Assembly: GCF_030409635.1 (NCBI RefSeq) | Contig: NZ_JAUFQF010000004.1 | Coordinates: forward strand, 406,241-470,240 | DNA length: 64,000 bases | Reading direction: 5' to 3' | Source of the DNA: Vibrio agarivorans | Lineage (GTDB): Bacteria > Pseudomonadota > Gammaproteobacteria > Enterobacterales > Vibrionaceae | In this document: positions 1 to 10,585 of the stretch, piece after piece | Layout: every line of letters starts with the position of its first letter | Position numbering within the stretch: the first letter of the stretch is position 1 | Position numbers and translations under genes: made by a program | The notes under the pieces: generated by a model | What the model saw: only the letters and a program-made list of their open reading frames with translations | What the model was told of the DNA's origin: nothing | Databases searched by the model: none

Positions 1-662
1 CATATCGAGATATCCATGGTGCCAGCACCGATATCAACGACACATACCCCCAATTCACGCTCATCTTCAGTGATAACAGCGTTACTTGCGGCAAGGCCAG
101 AATACACAAGCTGCTCTACTTTCAGTCCGCAGCGCTCTACTGCTTTGATGATATTTCGTGCCATGTCGTTGTGACAACTGATCAGATGCACACTGACTTC
201 CATACGAACGCCAGACAAACCAAGCGGGTTTTTAATGCCTTCTTGGTAGTCGATAGTGAATTCTTGCGGAATCACATGCAGAATTCGCTGCTCTTCACCA
301 ATTTTAATTGACTTGGCAGTGTGGATAGCACGATCCATATCATCTTGAGACACCTCCTCTTCCGAGATGGTTCCCATCCCCTTCTCTATACGGCTCGCGA
401 TATGGCGGCCAGATAAAGAGAGGTAAACCGAGCTGATCTGATATTCAGACATCAGTTCAGCTTGATCAATTGCCCTTTGGACAGACTTCACCACAGACTC
501 AAGGTCGTTTACACCACCTTTATCCATGCCTCGAGAAGGACTAGAGCCTGCACCGATGATGTTTATTTGTCCATCGGGAAGTACTTCACCAACCAATGCG
601 GACACTGTGGCGGTACCGATATCCAATCCAACAATAATGTTGTCGTCACTGGCCTTAGTCAT
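1..662 (-). CDS. ftsA: Cell division protein FtsA (5' part, cut by window edge)
   Basis: Actin-like ATPase that tethers FtsZ filaments to the inner membrane and recruits later divisome proteins. About the first 220 residues are visible. They start MTKASDDN and contain the actin-fold phosphate-1 motif GLDIGTATVSALVGE near residues 12-26. Later comes VVDIGAGTMDIS, the phosphate-2 region, near the window edge. The ATG at 662-660 lies inside the end of ftsQ (8-nt overlap), which fixes the start and suggests translational coupling. The remainder, including the membrane-targeting helix, lies beyond position 1, where ftsZ would be expected next. Confidence 0.96.
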   Translation of the reverse strand, partial: MTKASDDNIIVGLDIGTATVSALVGEVLPDGQINIIGAGSSPSRGMDKGGVNDLESVVKSVQRAIDQAELMSEYQISSVYLSLSGRHIASRIEKGMGTISEEEVSQDDMDRAIHTAKSIKIGEEQRILHVIPQEFTIDYQEGIKNPLGLSGVRMEVSVHLISCHNDMARNIIKAVERCGLKVEQLVYSGLAASNAVITEDERELGVCVVDIGAGTMDISI

Positions 663-1437
663 TCGTAATCTCTTGTTCTATGTCCTGTTCTGGGAACCAG
701 CCTATAGCGGCCCCTGTATCGTATCTTAGATCAATGTAGCTGACACGCTGCGCTTTCTCACCCAGTTGGTTATAGAGTGAAACAAAACGATCAATGCGTT
801 CATCTAGAGCACCTTTCCCAAGCTCTAGTCTCATGCCATTATCCAGTATTATCTGCCAAGCGCGGCGCTCATTAAGCACCAGTGACGTGATCTCCAAACC
901 TAACTTGGCAAAAGTCGGCATCAGATGTCGCCACGTTGTCATTACCTCGGCTTGAGTGCTGATCGGGCCATATAGTTTGACCGTCCCATCTTGAAGAAGA
1001 CCTAAGTCGCCCACAAAGATTTCACCTTCAGGGTTAAGCAACGCTTGGCCATTCCACACCGCTTCAGCCGTGTGCTCTGTTAGATAAACTTTTATAGTAT
1101 CTGGCCATTGTTTACGAATTGAAGCCTGTGCAACCCAAGGCAGTGATTGTACTGACTGCTGTATGACATCGACGTCTTGGGACATAAACGTTCCGATATG
1201 GTCGAGGTTAGACAGAGCCGATTGCACATTCGCTGCAGTGACGTAATTAAGTTCACCTTGTAGCACGAGCTTTGATAGTGGTAGACGATCTTCGTCCCAC
1301 ATCCAAGTGATGACGGAGTGTATTAGAAAGGTTAGTAACAACAAAATCACCAGCAAGAAACTCAAGCCTGCGGCGTGTTTCTTCGCTAGTGATTTATAAG
1401 TGCGACTCTCGTCCATTTGAAGGGTGTTTAAAAACAC
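655..1437 (-). CDS. ftsQ: Cell division protein FtsQ
   Basis: Bitopic inner-membrane protein that links early and late divisome components (FtsK side to FtsL/FtsB). It has a short cytoplasmic N-terminus, one hydrophobic segment (LSFLLVILLLLTFLIHSVITW), then a POTRA domain (LSKLVLQGELNYVTAANV) and a periplasmic beta domain. The reading frame is open up to a TTG at 1518. I prefer the GTG at 1437-1435 because AAGGA lies about 8-9 nt upstream, whereas the ATG at 1416 has no ribosome-binding site. The end overlaps ftsA by 8 nt. Family identity is clear; the start is the uncertain part. Confidence 0.93.
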   Translation of the reverse strand: MFLNTLQMDESRTYKSLAKKHAAGLSFLLVILLLLTFLIHSVITWMWDEDRLPLSKLVLQGELNYVTAANVQSALSNLDHIGTFMSQDVDVIQQSVQSLPWVAQASIRKQWPDTIKVYLTEHTAEAVWNGQALLNPEGEIFVGDLGLLQDGTVKLYGPISTQAEVMTTWRHLMPTFAKLGLEITSLVLNERRAWQIILDNGMRLELGKGALDERIDRFVSLYNQLGEKAQRVSYIDLRYDTGAAIGWFPEQDIEQEITND

Positions 1438-1545
1438 ACTGGCAATCCTTTCTAAGACGCCCCTATTGCTACAGGGAATATTTTCACTTACTTCAATCTT
1501 GCGATTATACAAAGGCAAATAAAAGTAGCAAACAAAGAAAGCAAT

Positions 1546-1567
1546 AAATCACAATGGGATGTGATTT
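1546..1567. other. Perfect 8-bp inverted repeat between murC and ftsQ
   Basis: AAATCACA and TGTGATTT are separated by 6 nt in the gap between the murC stop (1578) and ftsQ. On the minus strand the hairpin is followed by a T-rich but interrupted tract, so it could be a weak terminator, an mRNA-stabilising hairpin or a protein-binding palindrome. E. coli has ddlB in this gap; here there is no gene. Confidence 0.5.
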
Positions 1568-1577
1568 AAAACGTGAT

Positions 1578-3041
1578 TCAGTTACCACTCGCCATTTTAT
1601 TGACATTTAACTCTAATTTAGCGAGCGTTTTTGCCACTTTACCGACATCACCTGCACCTTGTGTCAACACCAAGTCACCTTCTTGCAGGATATTGGCTAA
1701 CACGCCAGGCAGAGCATCTTGTTCAGCAACGAAGACTGGGTCTATTCCACCGCGGGCGCGAATCGTGCGACAAAGTGCACGGCTATCAGCACCAGCTATC
1801 GGCTGTTCACCCGCAGAGTAAACGTCCAGCATCACTAATACATCGACTTGCTCAAGTACATTGGCAAAATCATCGTAAAGATCACGCGTACGACTATAGC
1901 GGTGAGGCTGGAAAACCATCACCAAGCGTTTATCTGACCAACCGTTGCGCGCAGCTTTGATAGTAACATCCACTTCTGTTGGGTGATGACCATAGTCATC
2001 CACCAGCATGACGTTACCCTTACCAGACTCAAACGTACCCAGATGCTCAAAACGACGACCAGTGCCTTGCGTGCCCACCATTGCAGCAAGAATCGCCTCA
2101 TCAGAAATATCATCCTCTGTGGCAACAGCAATCGCGGCCGCGGCATTCAGTGCGTTGTGTCGGCCTGGAATATTCAGAGTAATCTCAAGATCAGCGCGGT
2201 CTTTACGTGTAACGACAAATTTACCTTGCTGACCCTCTTGACGGTAATTGGTGATCTTCACATCCGCATCGTCTGAGAAACCATAAGTGATCACTTGACG
2301 ACTGATTTGAGGAATCAACTCACGAACAACCTCATCATCCACACACATGATAGCTTGCCCATAAAATGGCAAGTTGTGTAAGAAATCGATAAAGGTCTGC
2401 TTCAACGTTTGAAAGTCACCGCCATAGGTATCCATATGGTCAGCTTCAATGTTGGTCACTATACTAACCATAGGTTGTAAGTGCAGGAACGAGGCATCGC
2501 TCTCATCCGCTTCTGCGATCAGGATACGACTAGAGCCCAGTCGTGCATTCGTGCCAGCGCTCTTAACGAGGCCACCATTAACGAATGTCGGATCAAGATC
2601 CGCCTCAGAGTAGATCTGGGTGACGAGTGCAGTCGTTGTAGTTTTACCGTGCGTACCTGCAACGGCAATGCCGTGCCTAAAGCGCATCAGTTCGGCCAGC
2701 ATCTCTGCTCGGCGTACAACGGGAATACGTGCTTCTCGCGCAGCAACAATTTCAGGGTTTTCTTCGTTGATGGCCGTTGAGACCACCACCACACTCGCTT
2801 GTGCGACATTTTCTTGTTGATGGCCAATAAAGACTGTTGCGCCTTTCTCTTCTAAGCGCTCTGTCACGGCGTTACGAGCAATATCAGAGCCGGTAATTTG
2901 ATAACCTTCATTGAGTAGCACTTCCGCGATTCCACTCATACCCGCACCACCAATACCGATGAAATGGATACACTTCACTCGGCGCATTTCTGGCACCATG
3001 GCGCGAATCTGAGCTAAATCTTGTTTATGTTTGATGGTCAT
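1578..3041 (-). CDS. murC: UDP-N-acetylmuramate--L-alanine ligase MurC
   Basis: Cytoplasmic Mur ligase that adds the first peptide residue (L-Ala) to UDP-MurNAc using ATP. The 487-residue length is normal. The N-terminal Rossmann motif [15 protein letters not shown] is near residues 26-40, the ATP loop GTHGKTTT at about 129-136, and [10 protein letters not shown] marks the C-terminal domain. The start ATG abuts the murG stop directly (murG ends at 3042), consistent with a coupled operon. MurC is the last Mur enzyme before ftsQ in this cluster. Confidence 0.98.
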   Translation of the reverse strand: MTIKHKQDLAQIRAMVPEMRRVKCIHFIGIGGAGMSGIAEVLLNEGYQITGSDIARNAVTERLEEKGATVFIGHQQENVAQASVVVVSTAINEENPEIVAAREARIPVVRRAEMLAELMRFRHGIAVAGTHGKTTTTALVTQIYSEADLDPTFVNGGLVKSAGTNARLGSSRILIAEADESDASFLHLQPMVSIVTNIEADHMDTYGGDFQTLKQTFIDFLHNLPFYGQAIMCVDDEVVRELIPQISRQVITYGFSDDADVKITNYRQEGQQGKFVVTRKDRADLEITLNIPGRHNALNAAAAIAVATEDDISDEAILAAMVGTQGTGRRFEHLGTFESGKGNVMLVDDYGHHPTEVDVTIKAARNGWSDKRLVMVFQPHRYSRTRDLYDDFANVLEQVDVLVMLDVYSAGEQPIAGADSRALCRTIRARGGIDPVFVAEQDALPGVLANILQEGDLVLTQGAGDVGKVAKTLAKLELNVNKMASGN

Positions 3042-4115
3042 CTACTTTTCTCGTTGTTCAGTTATCTCGATAATAGCGTTCGCTACGACTTCATCGGCAT
3101 GCAGCTGCGCCGCAGCACGGGCATTCTGCGCCATGGATAAGAGTGCTGGGCGGTCAAGTTGACGAATAGTATCAGTCATTTTCGCTACTGTTAAATCTGG
3201 TTGCTCAATCATGTGGGCAGCGCCCGCTTCAATGAGATGATCAGCATTAAGCGCTTGTTGACGATCTTTGTGCATAAACGGCACAAACACAGCGCCAACA
3301 CCTGCTGCCGACACCTCTGATACCGTGAGAGCACCTGAACGACACACAACAAGATCCGCCCACTGATACGCGTTTGCAACGTCATCAATAAACTCAGTCA
3401 CTACACACTGTGCAACACCGTTGTCTTGATATGCCTGCTCGACTACAGATTGGCTACCTTTACCAGCTTGATGATGAATCTCATAGCCATCGCCTAACTC
3501 AGCCATAACCTGAGGCAGCGTCTGGTTAAGGATTCGCGCCCCTTGGCTTCCTCCCATCACGAGAATTCGAATCGCCCCCTCACGCTTAGCTAAACGATCT
3601 TGTGGCTCTGCGATGTTGACCACATCTTCACGCACGGGATTTCCCACTACGTCAGCATGTGGAAATGCGCCCTTGAACGCCTGAAAAACACGCGTCGCAA
3701 TTTTTGACAACCATTGGTTCGTTAATCCAGCAACCGCATTCTGTTCATGCAAAATCACAGGAATACCAGATAGCCATGCAGCAACACCACCAGGACCACT
3801 GACATAGCCCCCCATACCCAACACAGCATCCGGTTGCCAAGCTTTCATGTGTTTACGCGCTTGCAGAATGGCATTAAAGATCTGCCAAGGTGCTTGAATC
3901 AGCTTCAATACTCCCTGACCGCGAAGCCCTTTAACCTTGATAAAGTCGATATCAATACCATGCTTGGGTACTAGGTCTGCTTCCATACGATCCTCTGTAC
4001 CCAGCCAGCGGATCTCCCAGCCTTGTTGCTGGAGTTTTTTGGCAACCGCGAGCCCCGGGAATACATGCCCCCCAGTACCTCCAGCCATTACCATTAAACG
4101 TTTATTTTTCTTCAT
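3042..4115 (-). CDS. murG: Lipid II-forming N-acetylglucosaminyltransferase MurG
   Basis: Peripheral inner-membrane glycosyltransferase that transfers GlcNAc from UDP-GlcNAc to lipid I, giving lipid II. It is 357 residues, normal for the family. The glycine-rich loop [14 protein letters not shown] lies near residues 12-25, a second loop [10 protein letters not shown] near 188, and the UDP-GlcNAc-binding region carries [11 protein letters not shown] and the HKDRQQ segment. Its first 14 nt overlap the end of ftsW. It acts directly after MraY and before the flippase step. Confidence 0.98.
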   Translation of the reverse strand: MKKNKRLMVMAGGTGGHVFPGLAVAKKLQQQGWEIRWLGTEDRMEADLVPKHGIDIDFIKVKGLRGQGVLKLIQAPWQIFNAILQARKHMKAWQPDAVLGMGGYVSGPGGVAAWLSGIPVILHEQNAVAGLTNQWLSKIATRVFQAFKGAFPHADVVGNPVREDVVNIAEPQDRLAKREGAIRILVMGGSQGARILNQTLPQVMAELGDGYEIHHQAGKGSQSVVEQAYQDNGVAQCVVTEFIDDVANAYQWADLVVCRSGALTVSEVSAAGVGAVFVPFMHKDRQQALNADHLIEAGAAHMIEQPDLTVAKMTDTIRQLDRPALLSMAQNARAAAQLHADEVVANAIIEITEQREK

Positions 4116-5313
4116 GTTCTGTTTCTATCTGTGCGTCGTCATCGCCATGCTCACTTGCCCAGCGACACTCAAAATCAATTCTTAATAAAATAGACACGGC
4201 GATCGCCATGATGATCAAACTTGAACCACCATAACTGATGAGTGGCAGCGTCAAACCTTTGGTAGGCACCATTCCCGCGGCAGCGCCCACATTAATTAAG
4301 GTTTGAAAAGCAAACCAAATACCGATACCAAAACCAAGGTAACCGCCAAACATATGGCCTTGCTCTAAGGCTCGCTTACCGATAAAGACAGCCTTACCCA
4401 CCAAACTAAAGATGAGCAGCAGGATCAAGACCACCCCAACAAATCCGAGCTCTTCGGCTAACACCGCAAAAACAAAATCGGTGTGAGCTTCAGGAAGGTA
4501 TTCGAGCTTTTGAATCGAGTTGCCTAGCCCTTGTCCCATCCATTCACCACGACCAAAGGCCATAAGGGATTGGGTTAGCTGGTAGCCACTACCGAATGGG
4601 TCTTGCCAAGGGTCTAAAAATGATGTGACACGACGCATTCGATAAGGCTCAATAATGATTAGGCCAATTACCGCTACGATCCCTGCCACCATTAGTCCAA
4701 TAAACTGAATCAGTTTGGCCCCAGCAATAAACAGCATCCCGAACAGCGTCACGAGCATCACGACGACAGTACCAAGATCGGGCTGACCCAAGAGTAACCC
4801 TGCGAGCAAAGCAAAAATCACGATCGGCTTAAAAAAGCCACCAAAGAAGGTTTGCCTCACTTCACTGTGCTTTCGAACCAGGTAGCCTGCCATGTAGATA
4901 AACAGTGACAGCTTGGCAACCTCTGCAGGCTGTAAGTTAAATAAACCCAGCGGTATCCAGCGCGAGGCACCGTTGACCGATTTACCGACCAATAGCACCA
5001 CCACCAGCAAAGAGAAGGAGAGCCATAATAACCAATGACTGTACTGCATCCACTTTTGCATCGGAATTTGTAAGGCCACAGTAGAAACGCCCATGGCAAG
5101 CACCAGAAACACAACATGACGCGCCATAAAGTGGAATGGCTGACCTGTGAGTCGGTAGCTGACAGGGAACGAGGCAGAAGTCACCATCACGAGACCGACA
5201 ATCATCAGCCCGATGGCGATCCACACCAACTGACGATCATACATTGCGTCTTGCGGCGCTGGACTCAACCAAGAGGTCACACGTTCAAATCGTTCCTTCA
5301 CTGCCCACTCCAT
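4102..5313 (-). CDS. ftsW: Septal peptidoglycan glycosyltransferase FtsW (SEDS family)
   Basis: Polytopic SEDS glycan polymerase that works with FtsI at the septum. It is 403 residues with about ten hydrophobic segments. Conserved SEDS stretches include [38 protein letters not shown] and the C-terminal [13 protein letters not shown]. The Asp of the QPDLGT/WIPLG region belongs to the expected active-site cavity (family knowledge). It sits between murD and murG with a 5-nt gap to murD and a 14-nt overlap with murG. Confidence 0.98.
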   Translation of the reverse strand: MEWAVKERFERVTSWLSPAPQDAMYDRQLVWIAIGLMIVGLVMVTSASFPVSYRLTGQPFHFMARHVVFLVLAMGVSTVALQIPMQKWMQYSHWLLWLSFSLLVVVLLVGKSVNGASRWIPLGLFNLQPAEVAKLSLFIYMAGYLVRKHSEVRQTFFGGFFKPIVIFALLAGLLLGQPDLGTVVVMLVTLFGMLFIAGAKLIQFIGLMVAGIVAVIGLIIIEPYRMRRVTSFLDPWQDPFGSGYQLTQSLMAFGRGEWMGQGLGNSIQKLEYLPEAHTDFVFAVLAEELGFVGVVLILLLIFSLVGKAVFIGKRALEQGHMFGGYLGFGIGIWFAFQTLINVGAAAGMVPTKGLTLPLISYGGSSLIIMAIAVSILLRIDFECRWASEHGDDDAQIETEHEEK

Positions 5314-5318
5314 GTTAC

Positions 5319-6638
5319 TTACTGCCAGTTTCTTGCGATGTCAGTAAACGCATCACCACGAGCCATAAAGTTCGGGAATTGATCGAAGCTTGCACAAGCT
5401 GGTGAGAGCATAATGATGTCCCCTGCTTTGGCTTCAGGAGCGAATCGCTCAATAGCTTGCATCATCGTTTCAAAACGGAAGGCATTCTCACTCAAGTTCA
5501 TAAACTCATCGCCATCTGCCCCATAGCAGCACAAGGTCACGTTAAGCTGCGCGAGAACCGGTTTGAGTTCCGAAAAATCAGCCCCCTTGCCATTCCCCCC
5601 CACCAGCAAGTAGAGCTGGCCCGGGCAGTCCAGCCCAGATAAGGCAGCTAGCGTGCTTGCAACATTGGTCGCCTTAGAGTCATTTACCCATCTCACACCA
5701 TTGTGCTCGGCCACCATCTGACAGCGATGAGTCAATCCGTTATACGCTTGTAGCTGCTCAATATATCCATCTCGTGGCACTGATACACTATCAAGCAAGG
5801 CAATTGCAGCCAACGCATTTGCCACATTATGACGTCCAACTAGAGTTAACTGCTCGACAGGTATAACGGGTTGCTGTTTGGCCACCAGCCACTCACGACC
5901 GTCGATAGTCACAACATGATACTGCGCTTGCGTTGACTGTAGGGAAAAATCGCTGATAGAGATGTCATTGGCAGGCAACGTTTCTGCATCATCTCGATTG
6001 ACGATAGCAAGCTGCGCATGATCGAAAATACGTAACTTGGCGAGCTTGTAGTCACTCATTCCCTCATAACGATCCATATGATCTTCTGACAGGTTGAGGA
6101 AGGCGGCGCCGGCAAGTTTAAGACTCGAGGTAGTTTCTAGCTGAAAGCTTGAGAGCTCCAACACGTAGAGCTCAACATCGTCGGCGATTAAATCCAACGC
6201 AGGAACACCAATATTGCCACCCACTGCAACTTTTACACCCGCAGCTTTGGCTAATGCGCCCGTTAAATCTGTCACGGTACTTTTGCCATTAGAGCCTGTG
6301 ATGGCCAGCGTCGGTTGGCTAACATGCCAAGCGAAGATTTCAATATCTCCGACTACGGTTTTACCCATCGCCATTACACGCTGCAACTCTGGCGTTGCGA
6401 GTGCGATACCTGGGTTGGCGATGATTAAATCCGCCTGCTCAAGCCACGCGATATTCCAGCTACCAGTGTGTAATTCAACATCAGCTGGCAACTGCTGTGC
6501 ATTCGGCGCAACAGGGCGAGTATCAATCACCTTGACCGTAATATTTGGGTGATATTTCTCGAGGTAATTAACCACAGAGAGCCCGGTAATACCGAGCCCT
6601 GCGACGACGACGTCGGAAATCCCTTGCCAATGATTCAT
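5319..6638 (-). CDS. murD: UDP-N-acetylmuramoylalanine--D-glutamate ligase MurD
   Basis: Cytoplasmic Mur ligase that adds D-Glu to UDP-MurNAc-L-Ala. It is 439 residues, typical length. It has an N-terminal [10 protein letters not shown] dinucleotide-fold motif near residue 14, the ATP loop GSNGKST at about 115-121, the central LELSSFQLE motif and [21 protein letters not shown] in the later part. The start ATG shares one base with the mraY stop (TAATG junction), so translation is probably coupled. Confidence 0.98.
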   Translation of the reverse strand: MNHWQGISDVVVAGLGITGLSVVNYLEKYHPNITVKVIDTRPVAPNAQQLPADVELHTGSWNIAWLEQADLIIANPGIALATPELQRVMAMGKTVVGDIEIFAWHVSQPTLAITGSNGKSTVTDLTGALAKAAGVKVAVGGNIGVPALDLIADDVELYVLELSSFQLETTSSLKLAGAAFLNLSEDHMDRYEGMSDYKLAKLRIFDHAQLAIVNRDDAETLPANDISISDFSLQSTQAQYHVVTIDGREWLVAKQQPVIPVEQLTLVGRHNVANALAAIALLDSVSVPRDGYIEQLQAYNGLTHRCQMVAEHNGVRWVNDSKATNVASTLAALSGLDCPGQLYLLVGGNGKGADFSELKPVLAQLNVTLCCYGADGDEFMNLSENAFRFETMMQAIERFAPEAKAGDIIMLSPACASFDQFPNFMARGDAFTDIARNWQ

Positions 6639-7719
6639 TAACGTACCTTCAATGTCGCCAAGCCAATAAGAACCAGTACGATAGAGATGATCCAGAAACG
6701 CACAATAACGCGAGGCTCAGGCCACCCTTTTAGTTCGTAGTGGTGGTGAATCGGTGCCATACGGAAAATACGCTGACCACGAAGCTTATATGAGCCAACC
6801 TGCAAGATAACGGAGAGGGTTTCCATGACAAATACGCCCCCCATGATCACCAGTACAAACTCTTGGCGAACTAAAACAGCAATGGTGCCAAGTGCCCCAC
6901 CCAGCGCCAATGAGCCAACATCGCCCATGAAAACTTGTGCTGGATAAGTGTTAAACCATAAGAAGCCCAAACCTGCACCGACAATTGCAGTACAGACGAC
7001 GACCAATTCTGACGCGTAAGGGATATAAGGAATATTCAAGTAAGCCGCAAAGTTTACGTTACCCGTTGCCCAAGCAATAATACCAAAGCCTGATGCCACC
7101 ATAACCGTAGGCATGATAGCTAGGCCGTCGAGGCCATCGGTTAGGTTAACCGCGTTACTTGTCCCCACAATCACAAAGTAAGTCAGGACGATATAGAACA
7201 AACCAAGCTGCGGCATAATGTCTTTAAAGAATGGCACCACCAACTGAGTCGCCGCGGTATCTTTACCGTGCGCATAAAGCGCGAATGCCACTACCAAGGC
7301 AATCATTGATTGCCAGAAATACTTCCAGCGGGCAATCAAGCCATCGGTGTTTTTGCGCACCACTTTACGATAATCATCGACAAAACCCACAGCGCCATAG
7401 CCACCAAGAACAAACAGCACCGCCCATACGTATGGGTTTGATAAGTCTGACCAAAGCAAAATCGTTACCGAGATGGCGGTAAGAATCATCACCCCGCCCA
7501 TGGTTGGGGTTCCGCGCTTACTGAAATGAGACTCAGGACCTTCATCACGCACTACTTGACCAATCTGCAGCATCTGTAAGCGTTTGATAAGCCTTGGCCC
7601 CATCCATAGCGATAGCGTCAAAGCGGTAAGAATACTAACGATTGCTCGAAAAGATAGGTATTCAAACAGGCGAAAAAGGAAAAGTATGGCTGGAGTAGTT
7701 CAGCAAGCCAAATAATCAT
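6638..7719 (-). pseudogene. mraY: MraY, phospho-MurNAc-pentapeptide translocase, with apparent -1 frameshift near the 5' end
   Basis: Polytopic enzyme making lipid I from UDP-MurNAc-pentapeptide and undecaprenyl phosphate; essential in all bacteria with peptidoglycan. From about 7670 down to 6638 the frame is intact and carries the family motifs [22 protein letters not shown] and [12 protein letters not shown]. The expected start ATG (7719-7717) overlaps the murF TGA as ATGA and encodes [15 protein letters not shown]. That frame then shifts relative to the rest of the gene around 7671-7674. The span is 1082 nt, one short of the 1083 needed for the usual 360 residues. Restoring one G in the GCG stretch at about 7670-7673 (plus strand) would give [11 protein letters not shown]. 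No ATG or GTG lies upstream in the downstream frame after its stop; the first usable codon is a TTG at 7621, which would delete the first membrane helix. A sequence error is likelier than a dead gene. Confidence 0.88.
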
Positions 7720-9086
7720 AAAACTCTCTCCTTAAGAGCTTTTGCAACCTTAAACATGCCAGCACTATTGGCCCCTTTGACAAGTAAGGTTTGTTTTTGT
7801 TTTGAAACTTCAAGCGAGCGTGCGAGTTCAGAACGAATGTAGTCGATCATGGTATCGTGATCCTCAAAGTGAATGCCTTGGCACTCCTCACTGATCACAC
7901 GAGCATCTTCACCGTAAGTCAAAACGTAATCAAAATTGAATGGGTCAGCATGTTCGCCAAGTTGGCGATGAAGTTCAAGGCTTTGTTGGCCTAACTCCGC
8001 CATATTACCCAAAATTAACCAGCGTTTACCCGAGAACTGACCTAATAAGTCTATCGCTGCTCGTACTGCTGGAACACTGGCGTTGTAACTATCATCGATA
8101 AGCATAATCTGCTCATGCAGTTCAACCGTCTCTACACGGCCTTTGACTGGAGCAAGACGCTTTAATCCCTGAACAACCTCTTCCAATGTAGCACCAAACT
8201 GCATCGTCAATGCAGCAGCCGCTAGCGCATTGGCAACATTATGCTGCCCAATGAGGTTTAAAGTGACCTTTTTCTCCCCTAATGGAGTCATTAACAGAAA
8301 ACTCGGAAAGCCGTCACTATTGACCGTAATGTTTGCAGCAGAGAAGTCTGCCTTTAGGTTATTTATCGAGAATGTGATGACTTTTTTGTCGCTGAGCAGC
8401 GTTATCCACTGAGCTTCACCTTGACTGTCGAGATTGACAATCGCAACCTTATCACCCACCAAGCCTTGATAGATTTCGCCCTTGGCTTGTTTGACCCCCT
8501 CCAGAGAGCCAAACCCTTCAAGATGCGCTGCAGCAACATTGTTGACAAGAGCAACGCTCGGTTTGACTAGCTGGGTTGTATAGGCAATTTCGCCGATATG
8601 ATTAGCACCTAGTTCGATCACCGAGTAGTCATGTTCAGGGGTGGTACGAAACAGCGTCAAGGGTACGCCAATATCATTATTGAAGTTGCCGGCAGTAAAC
8701 AGCACCTTGCCTTTCTGCTCAAGAATTGCCGCACACATCTCTTTAACCGTAGTTTTACCACAGCTACCCGTGATCGCTAGTGTTTGAGTATCACACTGTT
8801 GATGTACCCACGCCGCTAACTGCCCCATCGCCACTTTAGTGTCTTCTACCACAATTTGCGGGACATCAAGAGCCAATCTACGCTCAACTAATACCGCGCT
8901 AGCTTGTTGGGCAAGTTCTGCATTCACAAAATCATGGGCATCAAATCGTTCTCCAACAAGGGCGATGAACAAGCAGTACGCCTCAATATGGCGTGAATCA
9001 GTCGACACTGCCTTAATTATTGTGTTCTCGCCACACAGCTCACCACCTGTCACTGCAGCAACCTGCTCTAGAGTAACCTCAATCAT
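7716..9086 (-). CDS. murF: UDP-MurNAc-tripeptide--D-alanyl-D-alanine ligase MurF
   Basis: Last cytoplasmic Mur ligase; adds D-Ala-D-Ala to complete UDP-MurNAc-pentapeptide. It is 456 residues. The N-terminal substrate domain includes STDSRHIE. The ATP loop GSCGKTT is at about 107-113, [10 protein letters not shown] in the centre and [15 protein letters not shown] at the start of the C-terminal domain. It overlaps both neighbours by ATGA junctions (murE stop at 9083, mraY start at 7719), so the three genes form a translationally coupled run. Confidence 0.98.
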   Translation of the reverse strand: MIEVTLEQVAAVTGGELCGENTIIKAVSTDSRHIEAYCLFIALVGERFDAHDFVNAELAQQASAVLVERRLALDVPQIVVEDTKVAMGQLAAWVHQQCDTQTLAITGSCGKTTVKEMCAAILEQKGKVLFTAGNFNNDIGVPLTLFRTTPEHDYSVIELGANHIGEIAYTTQLVKPSVALVNNVAAAHLEGFGSLEGVKQAKGEIYQGLVGDKVAIVNLDSQGEAQWITLLSDKKVITFSINNLKADFSAANITVNSDGFPSFLLMTPLGEKKVTLNLIGQHNVANALAAAALTMQFGATLEEVVQGLKRLAPVKGRVETVELHEQIMLIDDSYNASVPAVRAAIDLLGQFSGKRWLILGNMAELGQQSLELHRQLGEHADPFNFDYVLTYGEDARVISEECQGIHFEDHDTMIDYIRSELARSLEVSKQKQTLLVKGANSAGMFKVAKALKERVL

Positions 9087-10573
9087 AATGTTGCTCCCAG
9101 CAATCTTGCAGCCGTTTCTCGGTCAGAGTAATGCACTGACCCTTGAGCGAAAACTTGGTAGTCTTCGTGGCCCTTTCCTGCAAGTAAAATAATGTCATAC
9201 TCCGATGCCTGCTCTACTGCGTGACGAGCCGCAGCGAATCGGTCATGCTCGATAACCACTTTATCGGCATGCTTAAGGCCTTGAACCATATCGGCAATGA
9301 TCGCTTGCGGGCTCTCACTGCGCGGATTGTCATCGGCAAAAATAACACGGTCAGCCAGCTTTTCAGCGGAAGCCGCCATCATAGGGCGCTTACCTGTGTC
9401 TCTATCACCACCGCAACCGACAACGACCCACAACTTCCCTTCACAATGAACACGCAATGCAGACAGTGCTTTTTCAAGTGCATCTGGCGTATGCGCATAA
9501 TCGACCACAATTTTAGCTTTGCTTGGCTGAGTAAACAGCTCCATGCGGCCCAAAACTGGCTTCAACTGCTCACTGGTCGTGAGAAGCGCTTGCTTGGGAA
9601 TGTCGAGCTTGATTAGTGTGGCGAAAGCGAGCAATACATTGCTCGCATTGAACTCACCAATCAATGGAACGTTCAGTGTTCCGCAGCCCGCTACACCGGC
9701 AAAATCGATACCAATCCCACTTGTTGCATAGCGAACCTGCGTGGCATAGACGCCTTGTGGATCTTGATGCTGCCCAAGCGATACGGGAACCACATCGTTT
9801 TCAATACTGCAGCACCACTGCAGACCAACCGCATCATCAACGTTGATAACAGCAGCTTTACATGCGTGTTCAGTAAACAGTAATTTTTTTGCCGCTGCAT
9901 ACTCATCCATTGTGCCGTGATAGTCGAGGTGATCGCGGCTAAGATTGGTAAACACACCAACGTCAAACTGCAGTGCAGCCACTCGCCCTTGAATCAAGCC
10001 GTGTGAAGAGACTTCTAATGCCGTGTATTGTGCGCCTTGCTGTTGTAAATCCGATAAGGTTCTTTGAATTTCAATCGCACTGCCAGTGGTGTTGGCTGCG
10101 GGTTGCAAGCTCTCTAAGAAGCCATTCCCGGTTGTGCCCATCACCGCTGCTCTCTTCTCAACAAGCGTCAGCCATTGTGCGATCAGTTGGCTGATCGTAG
10201 TCTTTCCGTTAGTTCCTGTAATCCCAATCAGTTGAGTATCATTATGCGAATATTTGCGGCCAGCGAGTTGTGACAATGACAAATGTAGGTTATCAAGATG
10301 GATAACAATGGCTTCACCCTGCTCTTCCACCTCACCGTGCGGGTGTTGTTCGCTCGCTTGCGACAGAACCGTCGTCGCCCCGAGCTCGATGGCTTTAGCA
10401 ATAAACGTACGTCCATCCACTTGATGGCCTTGAATGGCGACAAAGGTGTCGTTGGCCTTAATTTGTCGGCTATCGAGGTGTAGCTCCCCAACCTTACGTG
10501 TGCCGTAAGGTGAATGAGATAAATCTAGCCATGGCGCGAGCAGATGCGCCAAATCTACAGATTGAGTTTGCAA
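9083..10573 (-). CDS. murE: UDP-MurNAc-tripeptide synthetase MurE (meso-DAP adding)
   Basis: Mur ligase that adds the third residue. The DNPR motif (FADDNPRSE) in the C-terminal half indicates meso-diaminopimelate as substrate, as in other Gram-negatives. It is 496 residues. The ATP loop GTNGKTT is at about 120-126, and [13 protein letters not shown] marks the C-terminal domain. The start appears to be TTG at 10573-10571, supported by an AAGGA about 8 nt upstream and by the family N-terminus. It follows ftsI after about 12 nt and overlaps murF by ATGA. Confidence 0.97.
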   Translation of the reverse strand: MQTQSVDLAHLLAPWLDLSHSPYGTRKVGELHLDSRQIKANDTFVAIQGHQVDGRTFIAKAIELGATTVLSQASEQHPHGEVEEQGEAIVIHLDNLHLSLSQLAGRKYSHNDTQLIGITGTNGKTTISQLIAQWLTLVEKRAAVMGTTGNGFLESLQPAANTTGSAIEIQRTLSDLQQQGAQYTALEVSSHGLIQGRVAALQFDVGVFTNLSRDHLDYHGTMDEYAAAKKLLFTEHACKAAVINVDDAVGLQWCCSIENDVVPVSLGQHQDPQGVYATQVRYATSGIGIDFAGVAGCGTLNVPLIGEFNASNVLLAFATLIKLDIPKQALLTTSEQLKPVLGRMELFTQPSKAKIVVDYAHTPDALEKALSALRVHCEGKLWVVVGCGGDRDTGKRPMMAASAEKLADRVIFADDNPRSESPQAIIADMVQGLKHADKVVIEHDRFAAARHAVEQASEYDIILLAGKGHEDYQVFAQGSVHYSDRETAARLLGATL

Positions 10574-10585
10574 CTGAGATTTCCT

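Noticed and set aside
1546-1567. CRP site between murC and ftsQ
   Set aside because: The arms are in the order TCACA-N6-TGTGA, the inverse of the CRP consensus.
6638-7621. mraY starting at the TTG at 7621 (327 residues)
   Set aside because: It would remove the conserved N-terminal helix, while the upstream codons still match the family in another frame and the true ATG overlaps murF.
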